Source: CBDHDJ01 sp965261645 (GTDB taxonomy: Bacteria; Pseudomonadota; Alphaproteobacteria; SHVV01). Taken from it: DNA of 64,000 bases. The notes under the pieces are model-generated. The model searched no databases, was not told where the DNA came from, and was given only the letters and a program-made list of their open reading frames with translations. Every line of letters starts with the position of its first letter. The stretch's first letter is position 1. Of the stretch, positions 38,264 through 46,963 are shown piece by piece. The stretch is taken from assembly GCA_965261645.1 (NCBI GenBank), contig CBDHDJ010000004.1:1612001-1676000 (forward strand), in the 5' to 3' direction. The translations under genes and the position numbers were made by a program.

Positions 38264-39509
38264 ATGACGCCGCAGGATTTCGTCACCATCGTAGAAGAAT
38301 CACGACAGGTTCGTGCGCGGCCAGACCGGTGGCAAGCGGGCCGAGCTTAAGTTCGCCAAACTCTCCGGGTTGCGGCTGCCCAACCTGAATTTCCAGTCGG
38401 CGATCCTGACCGGCATCAACTTCAGCAACGCCGTCGTGTCCGGCGCCGATTTCAAGTACGCCGATCTCTTTTGCGCCAAGTTCAACGGGGCCGATGCCAC
38501 CGCAGCCGATTTCTTCCGGACCGATCTCCGTGGCGCGCAGTTCCACGGCGCCAAGCTCAAGGACGCCAAGCTCAGGGAAGCCGACCTTCGGCCCGGCGCG
38601 CTGAACGATGATCTGACGCGTACGCGTTCGACGGATTTGTCCGATGCCGATCTCGATGGCTCCAACTTCGAGGACTCGAACCTGTCCGAGGCTTACATGG
38701 CCGGCGCATCGATGAAGAAGGCCAACCTCAAGAATGCGCAGATGGTCCAGACCGACCTCTCAGGCGCAGATCTCAGCGGCGCCTCGCTGGAGAGCGCCGT
38801 GCTGAAGGGCGCCAATCTGGCCGATGCCAACCTCACCGATGCCGAAGTGAGGTTTGCCGTGTTCGAGGGCGCGAACCTCAGCGGCGTCAATCAGAAGGAT
38901 GTCGATCTTTCGGCGGCCGATCTGCGCGATGCGATCTTGGGTGATCGGATGGACAACCTGCCGGCCGATGTTCAGGACGCGGTCCGCCAGCACGCCCAGT
39001 GGATAAGCATCAACGGCGAGCGCGGCGAGCGTGCCAGTCTGGCGGGCCAGGATCTCACGGACGCCGATCTCAGCGGTATCGACCTGAGCGCTGCCGATTT
39101 CAGCGGTGTGAACCTGAGCAAAGGCAGCCTCGCCAAATCGGTCCTGCTGTTGACCGATCTGTCCAATGCGGTGCTGAGGCGGGCGAATTTGTCGATGGCG
39201 GACATGCGCGGGGCCAAGCTGACAGGGGCCATGATGCACGGCGCGAAATTGCGCCGCACTATCCTCATGCCGCTCCCGATTCGTGACTGGAAGGGATTCG
39301 CGACCGAACGGTCATGGTCCACCAGCCTCGCCGGCGCCGATCTGAGCGGCGCCGATCTGACCGATGCGGACCTCCGCGGGGTCGACCTGACGGGCGCATC
39401 GCTCGATGGTGCGATCCTGACACGGACCGATTTGCGCGACGCCGATCTCGACGGCGTCGATCTCGAGGCGGCGGTCCTCGACGAGACCCGACTGACGGGC
39501 GATGGGTAA
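38264..39509 (+). CDS. Pentapeptide-repeat protein, divergent partner, with N-terminal frameshift
   Basis: ATG 38264 reads MTPQDFVTIVEE, then an extra base at about 38300 throws the frame; skipping it gives HDRFVRGQTGGKRAELKFAK and the long repeat region to TGA 39509. The corrected start aligns with the upstream partner's NHNRWTKKLAGGIRADL. As it stands, translation could begin only at an internal codon (ATG 38313). A second module, RQHAQWISINGERGERASLA, is near the middle. About 414 residues when corrected. Confidence 0.8.
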
Positions 39510-39626
39510 GGATCGCTGGGTGAATGTTTGCCCCATCGCCAAGCGACCAATTGAAGCGAAGCTTGATCTACCGCTAAACTGGATATCCTGGAATTCGGTG
39601 AGCCGACTATCGAGGCAGGGTGGAGC

Positions 39627-40891
39627 ATGGCTGAAGCGGTTCTCAATCGGCAGTCCTTCAAGGCGGGCCAAACCATATTCGAAAAAGGCGAGGCGCCGCA
39701 TTTCGCCTATATCGTGCAGGCCGGGGCCGTCGATATCGTCGTCAAGGACGACGGCAACGATGTCGTGGTCGATACCATTACCGCCGGCGAGGTGTTCGGC
39801 GAGATGGCGCTGGTCGACGAGCAGCCGCGCTCGGCCTGGGCCGTCGCCAAGCAGGCGACGACCTGCGTGCTGATTACCAAGGAGGAGTTCCAGAAACGGC
39901 TCGCCAAGGTCGACCCGCTCACACGCTCCATGCTCATGTTGCTAAGAGTCGGTTTCGAAAGTCATGCGGCTCGGGCCAATCTGCGGACGAGGAGCATGAC
40001 GGAGGCGGCGTAGAGGAAGGCGCGGGCCGAGGCGATGGTGGCCTCGAAGTCCTTTGCCAGTCGCCGGTTGCGGTTGATCCAGGCGAAGAAGCGCTCCACG
40101 ACCCAGCGGCGCGGTTGGACGGCGAAGCCGACCTGATCGGGGCTTTTGCGCACGATCTCGACGGCGATCACGGTGGCCGTGGCGACCTTCTCGCCGGCGT
40201 AGCCGCTGTCGGCAAAGACCTTCTCGATGAACGGAAACGAGCCGCGTGAGGCGCACAGCAGCGACCCGCCACCATCGCGGTCCTGGATACTCGCCGGATG
40301 CGCCTCGAGCACGAGGCCGCGCCCGTCGGTGTCGACCAGCGCGTGGCGCTTGCGCCCCTTGATCTTCTTGCCCGCATCGTAGCCGCGGGGGCCACCAGCC
40401 TCGGTTGTCTTGACGCTCTGGCTGTCGATAATCGCGCCGCTCGGGCTGGCCTCGCGTCCGACCCGCTCGCGATCGGCCATGACCAGAGAGTGATTGATCT
40501 TCTCAAGGAGGCCGTCGTCGCGGAACTTGGCGAACCAGCGATAGATCGTGCCCCACGGTGGCAAATCGCTTGGCAGCAAGCGCCAAGGGCAGCCAGCCCG
40601 CATCACGTAGAAAATGCCGTTGACGATCTCTCGCATCGGCCATGACCGGGGCCGTCCCGTGCCATGAGCCGGAGGCAAATGAGGCTCGATCACAAACCCA
40701 CTCCGCATCGGTCAAATCAGTCTGATAACGCAGCGTCTTGCGGCTATGCTGCTCTCGGGTGGTCGGCGTCCACATGGCGGCTCCATATCGGTCTCAGCAA
40801 CCTCCTTGGAATCACATCGACACCGGCCACTCAACCCCTTTCGAAACGGCCTCTAACCAAGCGGCTGCGCAAAACAACACAGGGAGTCTAG
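39627..40891 (+). CDS. Cyclic-nucleotide-binding domain protein, 3' end interrupted by IS5-type element
   Basis: A single CNB domain: GQTIFEKGEAPHFAYIVQAG, the phosphate-binding cassette GEVFGEMALVDEQPRSAWAV and KEEFQKRLAKVDPLTRSMLM. Codons 1-106 lie at 39627-39945. Removing the IS (39946-40853) and one TAA copy joins ATGTTGCTA to ACCAAGCGG and restores MLLTKRLRKTTQGV and a TAG at 40889-40891. At present the frame instead runs 22 codons into the IS and stops at 40013. The CNB core is untouched, so activity may persist. Confidence 0.85.
39946..40853 (-). mobile_element. IS5-type (IS427-like) insertion sequence (908 bp)
   Basis: Inverted ends gagtcggtttcgaaag (39946) and, inverted, gaggccgtttcgaaag (ending 40853), flanked by a TAA duplication (39943-39945 and 40854-40856). 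The duplication allows exact reconstruction of the disrupted gene. Confidence 0.88.
39962..40775 (-). pseudogene. IS5-type transposase, two frames
   Basis: ATG 40775 opens MWTPTTREQHSRKTLRYQTD...LTDAEW, then an extra base in the A run 40694-40696 (plus strand) shifts to the frame IEPHLPPAHGTGRPRSWPMR, which continues through the DDE core (GAIIDSQSVKTTEAGGPRGY, KVFADSGYAGEKVATATVI, RWVVERFFAWINRNRRLAKD) to 39962. IS427 elements can use programmed frameshifting, but this shift lies very early, so a mutation or an assembly indel is more likely. Confidence 0.8.
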
Positions 40892-40951
40892 CCCTTCCCA
40901 CATCCTTAAGACCGGCCCGACAGGGACGGTGGGGGTGCGCGGAGCCGTACC

Positions 40952-41631
40952 TTACAACAGCCCCTCGGCCTTGAAGCTCAGCGGCTGGTCGCGGCCGACG
41001 ATGATGTGGTCGTGCAGTGTGATGCCGAGCCGCTTGCCCGCCTCGGCCACCTCGCGGGTCATGTCGATATCGGCGCTCGAGGGCGTGGGATCGCCGCTCG
41101 GATGGTTGTGCACCATGATGAGGGCCGACGCGCCGAGCGCAAGCGCCCGTTTCACCACTTCGCGCGGATAGACCGGCGTGTGGTCCCCGGTGCCCGTCTG
41201 CTGAAGCTCATCGGCGATGAGCGTGTTCTTGCGGTCGAGAAACAGGATGCGGAAGTTCTCCTGCTTGGCGAACGCCATGCTCGCCTGGCAGTAATCCAAA
41301 AGCGCTTGCCACGAGCTCAGGACCGGCGCGTCGAGCACCCGTCCCTGAAGCAGCCGGAGCGCTGCCACCTGCACCGCCTTGAGGGCCGCGAGCCCGGCGT
41401 CGCCAATGCCTTCGACCTCGCGCAGATCCTCGGCCTCGGCGCTGATCACCGCAGCGAAGCTGCCGAACTTCTTGAGCAGCGCCTTGGCGAGCGGCTTGAC
41501 ATCGGCCCTGGGCTGGGCCTGAAACAGAACAAGCTCGAGAAGCTCGTAATCGGGCAACGCCTCGCCGCCGGCCTTGAGGAACCATCGCGCAGGCGTTGGC
41601 GATGGCCGTGAAAATGGGACGTGCCGGGCAC
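40952..41631 (-). CDS. radC: DNA repair protein RadC (JAB/MPN domain), N-terminal frameshift
   Basis: The MPN metal motif is intact (MVHNHPSGDPTPSSADIDMT) after a helix-hairpin-helix region (LREVEGIGDAGLAALKAVQV). The expected start HFHGHRQRLR is encoded from GTG 41631 in another frame; one missing base near 41581-41587 separates it from WFLKAGGEALPDYELLELVL. Otherwise the protein would have to start with unrelated residues inside the map gene. Follows map by overlap or a few bases. Confidence 0.85.
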
Positions 41632-41636
41632 CGCGA

Positions 41637-42455
41637 TCAGTAGGGCGGACGATCCAGACCCGCCCGCGAGAGAGTGAAGATTTCGCAGCCGTCCGCGGTG
41701 ACGCCAATCGAGTGTTCGAACTGCGCGGACAGCGAACGGTCCTTGGTCACCGCCGTCCACCCGTCGCTCAGGATATTGACCGGCCAGTTGCCGAGGTTGA
41801 TCATTGGCTCGATGGTGAAGAACATGCCTTGGCGCAACTCGAGCCCGCTGCTCGGTTCGCCATAATGGAGAATGTTGGGTGCGTCGTGAAAGACGCGGCC
41901 GAGACCGTGGCCGCAGAAATCGCGCACCACCGAGCAGCGCTGCTCTTCCGCGAAGCTCTGGATGGCGTGGCCGACATCGCCCAATGTCTGTCCGGGGCGC
42001 ACCGCTGCGACCCCCTCCATCATGGCTTCGTAGGTGATTTCGCAGAGCCGCTGCGCCTTCACGCCGACCTCGCCGACGAAGAACATGCGGTTGGTGTCGC
42101 CGTGCCAGCCGTCGAGAATGACGGTGATGTCGATGTTCAGGAGGTCGGCTTTCTTGAGCACCTTGTCGCCCGGGATGCCGTGGCACACGACATGATTGAC
42201 CGAGGTGCAGGTAGACTTCGGAAAGCCGCGATACTGGAGCGGCGCCGGCACCGCGCCGCGGGCGGTGATGAAGTCATGACAGAGATCGTCGAGATACGCG
42301 GTCGTCACGCCGGGCTCCACGTGGGGCACGATGTAATCGAGCGTTTCCGCCGCCAGGCGGCCGGCCCGGCGCATCCCGTCAAAATCCTCGGCCCGGTGGA
42401 TCTTCACCGCACCGGTGTTGCGGAACGGTGCTTCGCTCGCCTCGAGATAGACCAT
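41637..42455 (-). CDS. map: Methionine aminopeptidase, type I
   Basis: 272 residues. All metal ligands are visible: Asp pair in LNIDITVILDGWHGDTNRMF, His in CGHGLGRVFHDAPNI, Glu in GMFFTIEPMINLG and Glu in SAQFEHSIGVTADG; substrate His in NHVVCHGIPGD. Removes the initiator methionine from new proteins. About 20 extra N-terminal residues precede IHRAEDFDGMRRAG. Gene order sfsA-map-radC is common in alphaproteobacteria. Confidence 0.97.
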   Translation of the reverse strand: MVYLEASEAPFRNTGAVKIHRAEDFDGMRRAGRLAAETLDYIVPHVEPGVTTAYLDDLCHDFITARGAVPAPLQYRGFPKSTCTSVNHVVCHGIPGDKVLKKADLLNIDITVILDGWHGDTNRMFFVGEVGVKAQRLCEITYEAMMEGVAAVRPGQTLGDVGHAIQSFAEEQRCSVVRDFCGHGLGRVFHDAPNILHYGEPSSGLELRQGMFFTIEPMINLGNWPVNILSDGWTAVTKDRSLSAQFEHSIGVTADGCEIFTLSRAGLDRPPY

Positions 42456-42482
42456 CGTCGTCCTTCGCCCGAATCCCCTTGC

Positions 42483-43184
42483 CTATAACGTAATCTCGAG
42501 GGGCCGGTCCAGCACGATCGCTTGCGGCGTGAGGCGGCAGGCGTAGACGAACGCCTCGACTCCGGCGTCGCTAGCGGCCTGGAAGGCGCGCGCATAGTCG
42601 GGATCGATGTCTGCGGCTATCGCGAAGCTTTCGCAGTCCTCGCGCTGCACGAGATAGACCATGGCGGCACGATGGCCGGCGCGAACGACGCCCGTCAACT
42701 CGCCGAGATGCTTGACGCCCCGTTTCGTCACCGCGTCAGGGAATTCGGCGAGCCCCGCACGGCGCATCAAATGAACGTTCTTCACCTCGACGTAGCAGGC
42801 GGGCACCTCCGCGCCGTCGAGCAGAAGGTCGATGCGCGAGTTCTGCCCGTAGCGCACCTCGCGGCGAAGTTCGGGATAGCCCGTCAGGGCCCCGATCTGT
42901 CCCGCCCGGACGGCCTCCTCGAGGATCGCGTTGGGGTGTGCTGTGTTGATGCCGACGAGGGACTCGCCGATCCGCACCATCTCCCAAGTGTAGCGCAGCT
43001 TGCGTGCCGGATTGCGCGCCGGCGACAGCCAGACCCGGAGGCCCGGGTCGGTCAATCCCAGCATGGAGCCCGTATTGGCGCAGTGCGCCACCACGCCGTC
43101 GCCGGAATCGAGCGTGATATCGCTCAGAAAACGCTTGTAGCGTTTGATCAGCGTGCCCGGGATCAAGGGATCGGGAAACTCCAT
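42483..43184 (-). CDS. sfsA: Sugar fermentation stimulation protein homologue
   Basis: 233 residues from ATG 43184 (MEFPDPLIPGTLIKRYKRFL), the normal start. Conserved DTGDGVVAHCANTGSMLGL-like segment is present as DSGDGVVAHCANTGSMLGLT, followed by ARKLRYTWEMVRIGESLVGI and the nuclease-like VEVKNVHLMRRAG. Family members bind nucleic acid; the role in sugar metabolism is only genetic and old. Confidence 0.95.
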   Translation of the reverse strand: MEFPDPLIPGTLIKRYKRFLSDITLDSGDGVVAHCANTGSMLGLTDPGLRVWLSPARNPARKLRYTWEMVRIGESLVGINTAHPNAILEEAVRAGQIGALTGYPELRREVRYGQNSRIDLLLDGAEVPACYVEVKNVHLMRRAGLAEFPDAVTKRGVKHLGELTGVVRAGHRAAMVYLVQREDCESFAIAADIDPDYARAFQAASDAGVEAFVYACRLTPQAIVLDRPLEITL

Positions 43185-43306
43185 GGGTAGCAAGGATGTA
43201 GTGGTTCGGGCGAGGCCGTGCAAGAGCGGGGCCAGCCCCGCTTTTGGCCGGACCGGAGCCGGTGGTATAAACGGTGGCCTCGCGGAGGGGCAGTGAGCGA
43301 AGTGTC

Positions 43307-44071
43307 ATGACTCTCAACGCCGAACGCCAAAAGACCGCCTGCGTCATCATCATCGGCAACGAGATCCTCTCGGGGCGGACGGAAGAGAAGAATCTGCCCT
43401 ATTTGGGCAAGCGCCTGGCGGACCTCGGGATCGAGCTCTGTGAAGCCCGCATCGTACCGGATGTGGAGGAGGCCATCGTCGATACCGTGAACGCCTGCCG
43501 CCGGCGCTACGATTACGTCTTCACCACCGGCGGCATCGGCCCCACCCACGACGATATTACCGCGGCCTGCATCGCCAAGGCGTTCGCTACGCCGCTCGAG
43601 ACCAATCGCCAGGCCCTCGCCCGGCTGCAGGACTCCTACGGTGAGGGCGAGCTCAACGACGCCCGCCGCAGCATGGCCGCGATGCCCATCGGCGTGCGCC
43701 TGATCGATAACCCGATCAGCGCGGCGCCCGGGTTTCAGATCGAGAACGTGTTCGTCCTGGCGGGCGTGCCGCTCATCATGCAGGTCATGTTCGAAGGTTT
43801 GCGCGACCGGCTGGTGGAGGGCCCCGCGGTTGTCTCGCGCGCGGTGAGCGCGTACTTAAGGGAAGGTGATCTCGCTGCGCCCTTGGCTGATCTGCAGGCG
43901 CGTTATGCCGATGTCGAGATGGGCAGCTACCCGTTCTATCGCCGCCAACAGCTCGGCACGACCATCGTGCTCCGCGCCACCGACGGCGCCCGGCTCGATG
44001 CCGCCGCCGAAGAGCTCCGGGCGATCATGCGCGAGTGCGGCGCCGAGCCCATCGAGGGCGAGGCGGCGTAG
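43307..44071 (+). CDS. CinA-type MoaB/Mog-domain protein
   Basis: 254 residues from ATG 43307. Molybdopterin-binding-like fold: ACVIIIGNEILSGRTEEKNL and FTTGGIGPTHDDITAACIAK are the family signatures, with GFQIENVFVLAGVPLIMQVM later. It corresponds to the N-terminal (COG1058) half of CinA without the amidase half. Such proteins are nucleotide-pyrophosphatase-like or of unknown role. Divergent from sfsA, 122 bp apart. Confidence 0.9.
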   Translation: MTLNAERQKTACVIIIGNEILSGRTEEKNLPYLGKRLADLGIELCEARIVPDVEEAIVDTVNACRRRYDYVFTTGGIGPTHDDITAACIAKAFATPLETNRQALARLQDSYGEGELNDARRSMAAMPIGVRLIDNPISAAPGFQIENVFVLAGVPLIMQVMFEGLRDRLVEGPAVVSRAVSAYLREGDLAAPLADLQARYADVEMGSYPFYRRQQLGTTIVLRATDGARLDAAAEELRAIMRECGAEPIEGEAA

Positions 44072-44109
44072 GGCTCGACGGGCCGCCCGCTTTGCCGGAC
44101 AATGACCCC

Positions 44110-44670
44110 ATGATCACGATTCGCCTCGCCGGTGCCGACGACGCCGCCCTGATCGGCCGGGTCCATGTCGAGAGCTGGCAGAGCACCTATGAGGGCATCC
44201 TGCCCGAGGACTACCTGAGCGATCTCTCGGAGGTCCGCGTGGCCGCGTCGTGGGCCGAGATCCTGGCCAAGCGCGGGCGCGTCGGGGCCACCTTCGTGCT
44301 CGAAGACGAGGCCGAGGGCATCGTCGGCTTCGCCGATAGCGGTCCCGAGCGCGGCGGCAAGCCCAAGGCCGGCGAAATCACGTCGATCTACCTCCTGAAG
44401 GCCTGGCAGCGGCGGGGCTACGGCCGGCGGCTCGTTGCCGAGACGGCGCGGCACCTTGCGGCGCACGAGGCCGAGAGTCTCGCCATCTGGGCGCTCGAGG
44501 CCAACATGGCGCGCGGCTTCTACGAGACGCTCGGCGGGACCGAGGCGGAGCGCCGCCAGATCCGCTTCGCCGGGACGGCGCTCGCCGAGGTCTGCTACCG
44601 CTGGCTCGAGATCGGCGATCTCTTGCTCGTCGATATCCTCGCCGATTACACGCGCGCGGCCGAGGCGTGA
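44110..44670 (+). CDS. GNAT family N-acetyltransferase
   Basis: 186 residues from ATG 44110. Opening ITIRLAGADDAALIGRVHVE and acetyl-CoA loop SIYLLKAWQRRGYGRRLVAE (RxxGxG/A as RRGYGR) are typical, followed by LAIWALEANMARGFYETLGG. Substrate not predictable. It lies 38 bp after the CinA-type gene, so probably the same transcript. Confidence 0.9.
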   Translation: MITIRLAGADDAALIGRVHVESWQSTYEGILPEDYLSDLSEVRVAASWAEILAKRGRVGATFVLEDEAEGIVGFADSGPERGGKPKAGEITSIYLLKAWQRRGYGRRLVAETARHLAAHEAESLAIWALEANMARGFYETLGGTEAERRQIRFAGTALAEVCYRWLEIGDLLLVDILADYTRAAEA

Positions 44671-44727
44671 GCCGGCCGGGCGGGCGGCTTGTCATGGCGG
44701 GGACGCGCGCCTAGGGTCCGGGCTCAG

Positions 44728-44814
44728 GCGGGCGTGGCGGAACCGGTAGACGCAACGGACTTAAAATCCGTTCTCCTTCGGGAGGTGGGGGTTCGAGTCC
44801 CTCCGCCCGCACCA
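44728..44814 (+). tRNA. tRNA-Leu (anticodon UAA)
   Basis: Acceptor arms gcgggcg and cgcccgc pair fully, discriminator A, encoded CCA. Anticodon stem acgga/tccgt encloses loop ctTAAaa, giving UAA. A long variable arm (tctccttcgggag) and T arm gggggttcgagtccctc confirm a class II leucine tRNA. Confidence 0.97.
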
Positions 44815-44863
44815 GGGATGTCGCCGGAACCGTGTAAGCGCGACGAGCGCCAGGGAGGTCACC

Positions 44864-45298
44864 ATGAAAGCGCGCATCAAATGGATCGAGGACCGCATCT
44901 TCCTCGGCGAATCGGGCACCGGGCACACGATCGTCCTCGGCGCCTCGATGGGCGAGGCCAAGGCGCCCTGTCCCAGTCCGATGGAGATGGTCCTGATCGG
45001 ATTGGGTGGCTGCACCGCCTTCGATGTCGTCCACATTCTCGATAAATCGCGCGAGCCCATCGAGGATTGCGTGGCCGAGCTCGACGCCGAGCGGGCCGAG
45101 GTAGACCCCAAGGTGTTCACCCGCATTCACATCCATTTCGTGGTGAGCGGGCCCGGCCTCAGCACCGCCAAGGTCGAGCGCGCGATCGCTCTATCGGCCG
45201 AGAAATACTGCTCGGCCTCCGCCATGCTCAACAAGGCGGCGCCAATCACCCACGATTTCGAGGTCATCGACACCAGCCGTCCCGCCGCGGCGGAGTAG
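44864..45298 (+). CDS. OsmC-like peroxiredoxin-related protein
   Basis: 144 residues. The two family cysteines are in IGLGGCTAFDVVHIL and ALSAEKYCSASAML. OsmC/Ohr-type proteins reduce organic hydroperoxides; this sequence is nearer the YhfA-like branch (SPMEMVLIGLGGCTAFDV), whose substrate is unclear. It has its own ribosome site (CAGGGAGG) 50 bp after the tRNA gene. Confidence 0.9.
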   Translation: MKARIKWIEDRIFLGESGTGHTIVLGASMGEAKAPCPSPMEMVLIGLGGCTAFDVVHILDKSREPIEDCVAELDAERAEVDPKVFTRIHIHFVVSGPGLSTAKVERAIALSAEKYCSASAMLNKAAPITHDFEVIDTSRPAAAE

Positions 45299-45391
45299 AC
45301 CGGCACCCAGACGCGCTCGCCGCAGCCACCGCGCCCAACAGATTGCGGGGCCGCTGCGGGCGTGTTTCAGCCGTTCCAGGGAGAAGACGAC

Positions 45392-45484
45392 ATGACGGAC
45401 ACCACGCTGATCGAGATCGCCGATTGGGCGCACCGCACGGCCGACGAGATCTCGCCCCTCAGCCTGCCGCTCGTGGGTGGCTAG
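45392..45484 (+). CDS. Very short ORF (30 aa), possible gene start remnant
   Basis: ATG 45392 with GGGAGAAGACGAC upstream encodes MTDTTLIEIADWAHRTADEI...GG then TAG. The ribosome site is good and the peptide is protein-like, but no family was recognised. It ends 16 nt before the promoter-like element of the next operon, so it may be the leftover 5' end of a deleted gene. Confidence 0.3.
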   Translation: MTDTTLIEIADWAHRTADEISPLSLPLVGG

Positions 45485-45500
45485 GCCCCGGTCAAGCCGC

Positions 45501-45540
45501 GCTAAAGTCCTTGTCGCCGCATAACCGGTGCTCTAACCTC
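45501..45540 (+). promoter_or_regulatory. Promoter-like element A, shared with 50344-50383
   Basis: gctaaagtccttgtcgccgc, ten variable bases, then ctctaacctc. Possible -35 TTGTCG (45511-45516) and -10 TAACCT (45534-45539) with a 17-nt spacer. The identity with the second copy extends ten bases upstream of the -35 box, which suggests a regulator site as well. It lies 105 nt before the importer operon. Confidence 0.6.
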
Positions 45541-45645
45541 GTAACCAGTACAAATAGCGACACCGGGCCGGGCGGGCAGACGAGCGGCTGCGCTAAGGCT
45601 CCGGGTCCGGACAAAAACGACACCAAACCGCTCGGGAGGGGTTCC

Positions 45646-46887
45646 ATGACAAAACTAAAATGTTTGGCTGTGAGCGTGCTGCTAATCGGGGCGTTCGCCG
45701 TTGGTGGAGGTCCCGCTTGGGCTGCGGAGCCCGTCAAGATTGGTCATCTATGCTCGTTGACCGGTGCGAATGCGCCATGGATGGGAGCGAATCTCGTGGC
45801 CACCTCGATTGCCGTGGACGAGGTGAACGCGGCCGGTGGCATTAATGGACGTCCTCTGGACCTCGTTCTCCACGACACCCGCTCCACAACCGAAGGCGCG
45901 ATCTCGGGCTGGAAGCGGCTCGTGGAAGTGGAGCAAGTGCATGCTGTCTCGTGCGGGGAGAGTGACACTTTGCTTGCCCTCATCGATGAGGCTGCCAAGT
46001 CCAAGATCGTTTATATGTCACCCTGGGCCGGGGCCGATGCGCTCTACCAGAAAACGGGTGATTATCTGTGGCGGCTCGTCAGTGGCGACCAGGATATGGC
46101 CGTCGCTCTGGCGCAGATGGCGCGTTCACACACCGACACAATCGCGACAATTACCGAAGCCGGCTTTGAAGGCACCGAGGGCATGGCGCGCGTATTCATC
46201 CCTGCTTTCAAGAAAGGCGGAGGGACGGTCGCGGTAGAGATTAGCGTGAGCGCCGAGACTCCATCGTTCCGTGGCGATCTCGATCGCGCAGCGAAGGCGG
46301 CCGATGCCATTTTGTTGGCAACCAACCCTGACGTCGGTCTCCGCATCCTTCAGGAGTACCGGAGGCGCGGCTATGACGATAAGATCTTCCTTATCCCCGA
46401 AATGGCGATACCCGAAGTGACCAAAGTGGGCGGAGGCAAGCTCGCGAACAATATGTGGGCGTTAGGGCCGGCCTACAACACCGAGACTGTCACCTATAAG
46501 CGCTTTGCCGAGGCGTATGAGGGACAGACCGGATATCCTCCGACGCCGGCGCTCTATGAGCCGTTTCACTACGATTCCGTGATCGCGCTCGCGCTGGCGG
46601 CCGCGGCAGCAGATATCAAGGGTGAGCTCACCGGAGAGACGCTGCGCGACAATATGCGCTACGTCAACGGACCTCCGGGTGTCGAGGTCAACAACTACGC
46701 CGATGGTCTCAAAGCGCTCCAGGCGGGGCAAGATATCGATTATCAAGGCGCGTCTTCGAGCCTCGACTTCGACGAATATGGCAGCGTACTGAGTCTATTC
46801 GCGGAGATGGTGCCCGAAGGTGGCGGCTGGGCGGTGGTGAATTACCACGAGGTCGACCCGGCCATGCGTCCTGACTTGGGCCAATAA
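45646..46887 (+). CDS. Branched-chain-amino-acid-type ABC transporter, substrate-binding protein
   Basis: 413 residues from ATG 45646 (GGGAGGGG upstream). Signal peptide MTKLKCLAVSVLLIGAFAVG ending near AWAAE. The periplasmic-binding type 1 fold starts PVKIGHLCSLTGANAPWMGA and has DEVNAAGGINGRPLDLVLHD. This family binds amino acids, amides, urea or aromatic acids. Genes for two permeases and two ATPases follow. The adjacent Rieske gene hints at an aromatic ligand, which is inference. Confidence 0.9.
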   Translation: MTKLKCLAVSVLLIGAFAVGGGPAWAAEPVKIGHLCSLTGANAPWMGANLVATSIAVDEVNAAGGINGRPLDLVLHDTRSTTEGAISGWKRLVEVEQVHAVSCGESDTLLALIDEAAKSKIVYMSPWAGADALYQKTGDYLWRLVSGDQDMAVALAQMARSHTDTIATITEAGFEGTEGMARVFIPAFKKGGGTVAVEISVSAETPSFRGDLDRAAKAADAILLATNPDVGLRILQEYRRRGYDDKIFLIPEMAIPEVTKVGGGKLANNMWALGPAYNTETVTYKRFAEAYEGQTGYPPTPALYEPFHYDSVIALALAAAAADIKGELTGETLRDNMRYVNGPPGVEVNNYADGLKALQAGQDIDYQGASSSLDFDEYGSVLSLFAEMVPEGGGWAVVNYHEVDPAMRPDLGQ

Positions 46888-46963
46888 GAATTAGACATTG
46901 AGGGAGGGGCTCGCGCCCCTCCCTCTCCTCACGTGGTGCAGCAGCCTCGAGGAACACAGCAAA

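Noticed and set aside
38041..38289. Minus-strand open frame upstream of the first pentapeptide gene (from 38289)
   Set aside because: It only extends the divergent gene region in another frame; the Met at 37963 begins the conserved module.
41446..42186. 246-codon minus-strand frame overlapping map and radC
   Set aside because: Mostly an alternative frame of map. Only its HFHGHRQRLR segment is real, as the displaced start of radC.
45067..45645. Long N-terminal extension of the importer binding protein
   Set aside because: It overlaps OsmC in another frame and would bury the signal peptide; ATG 45646 has a strong ribosome site.
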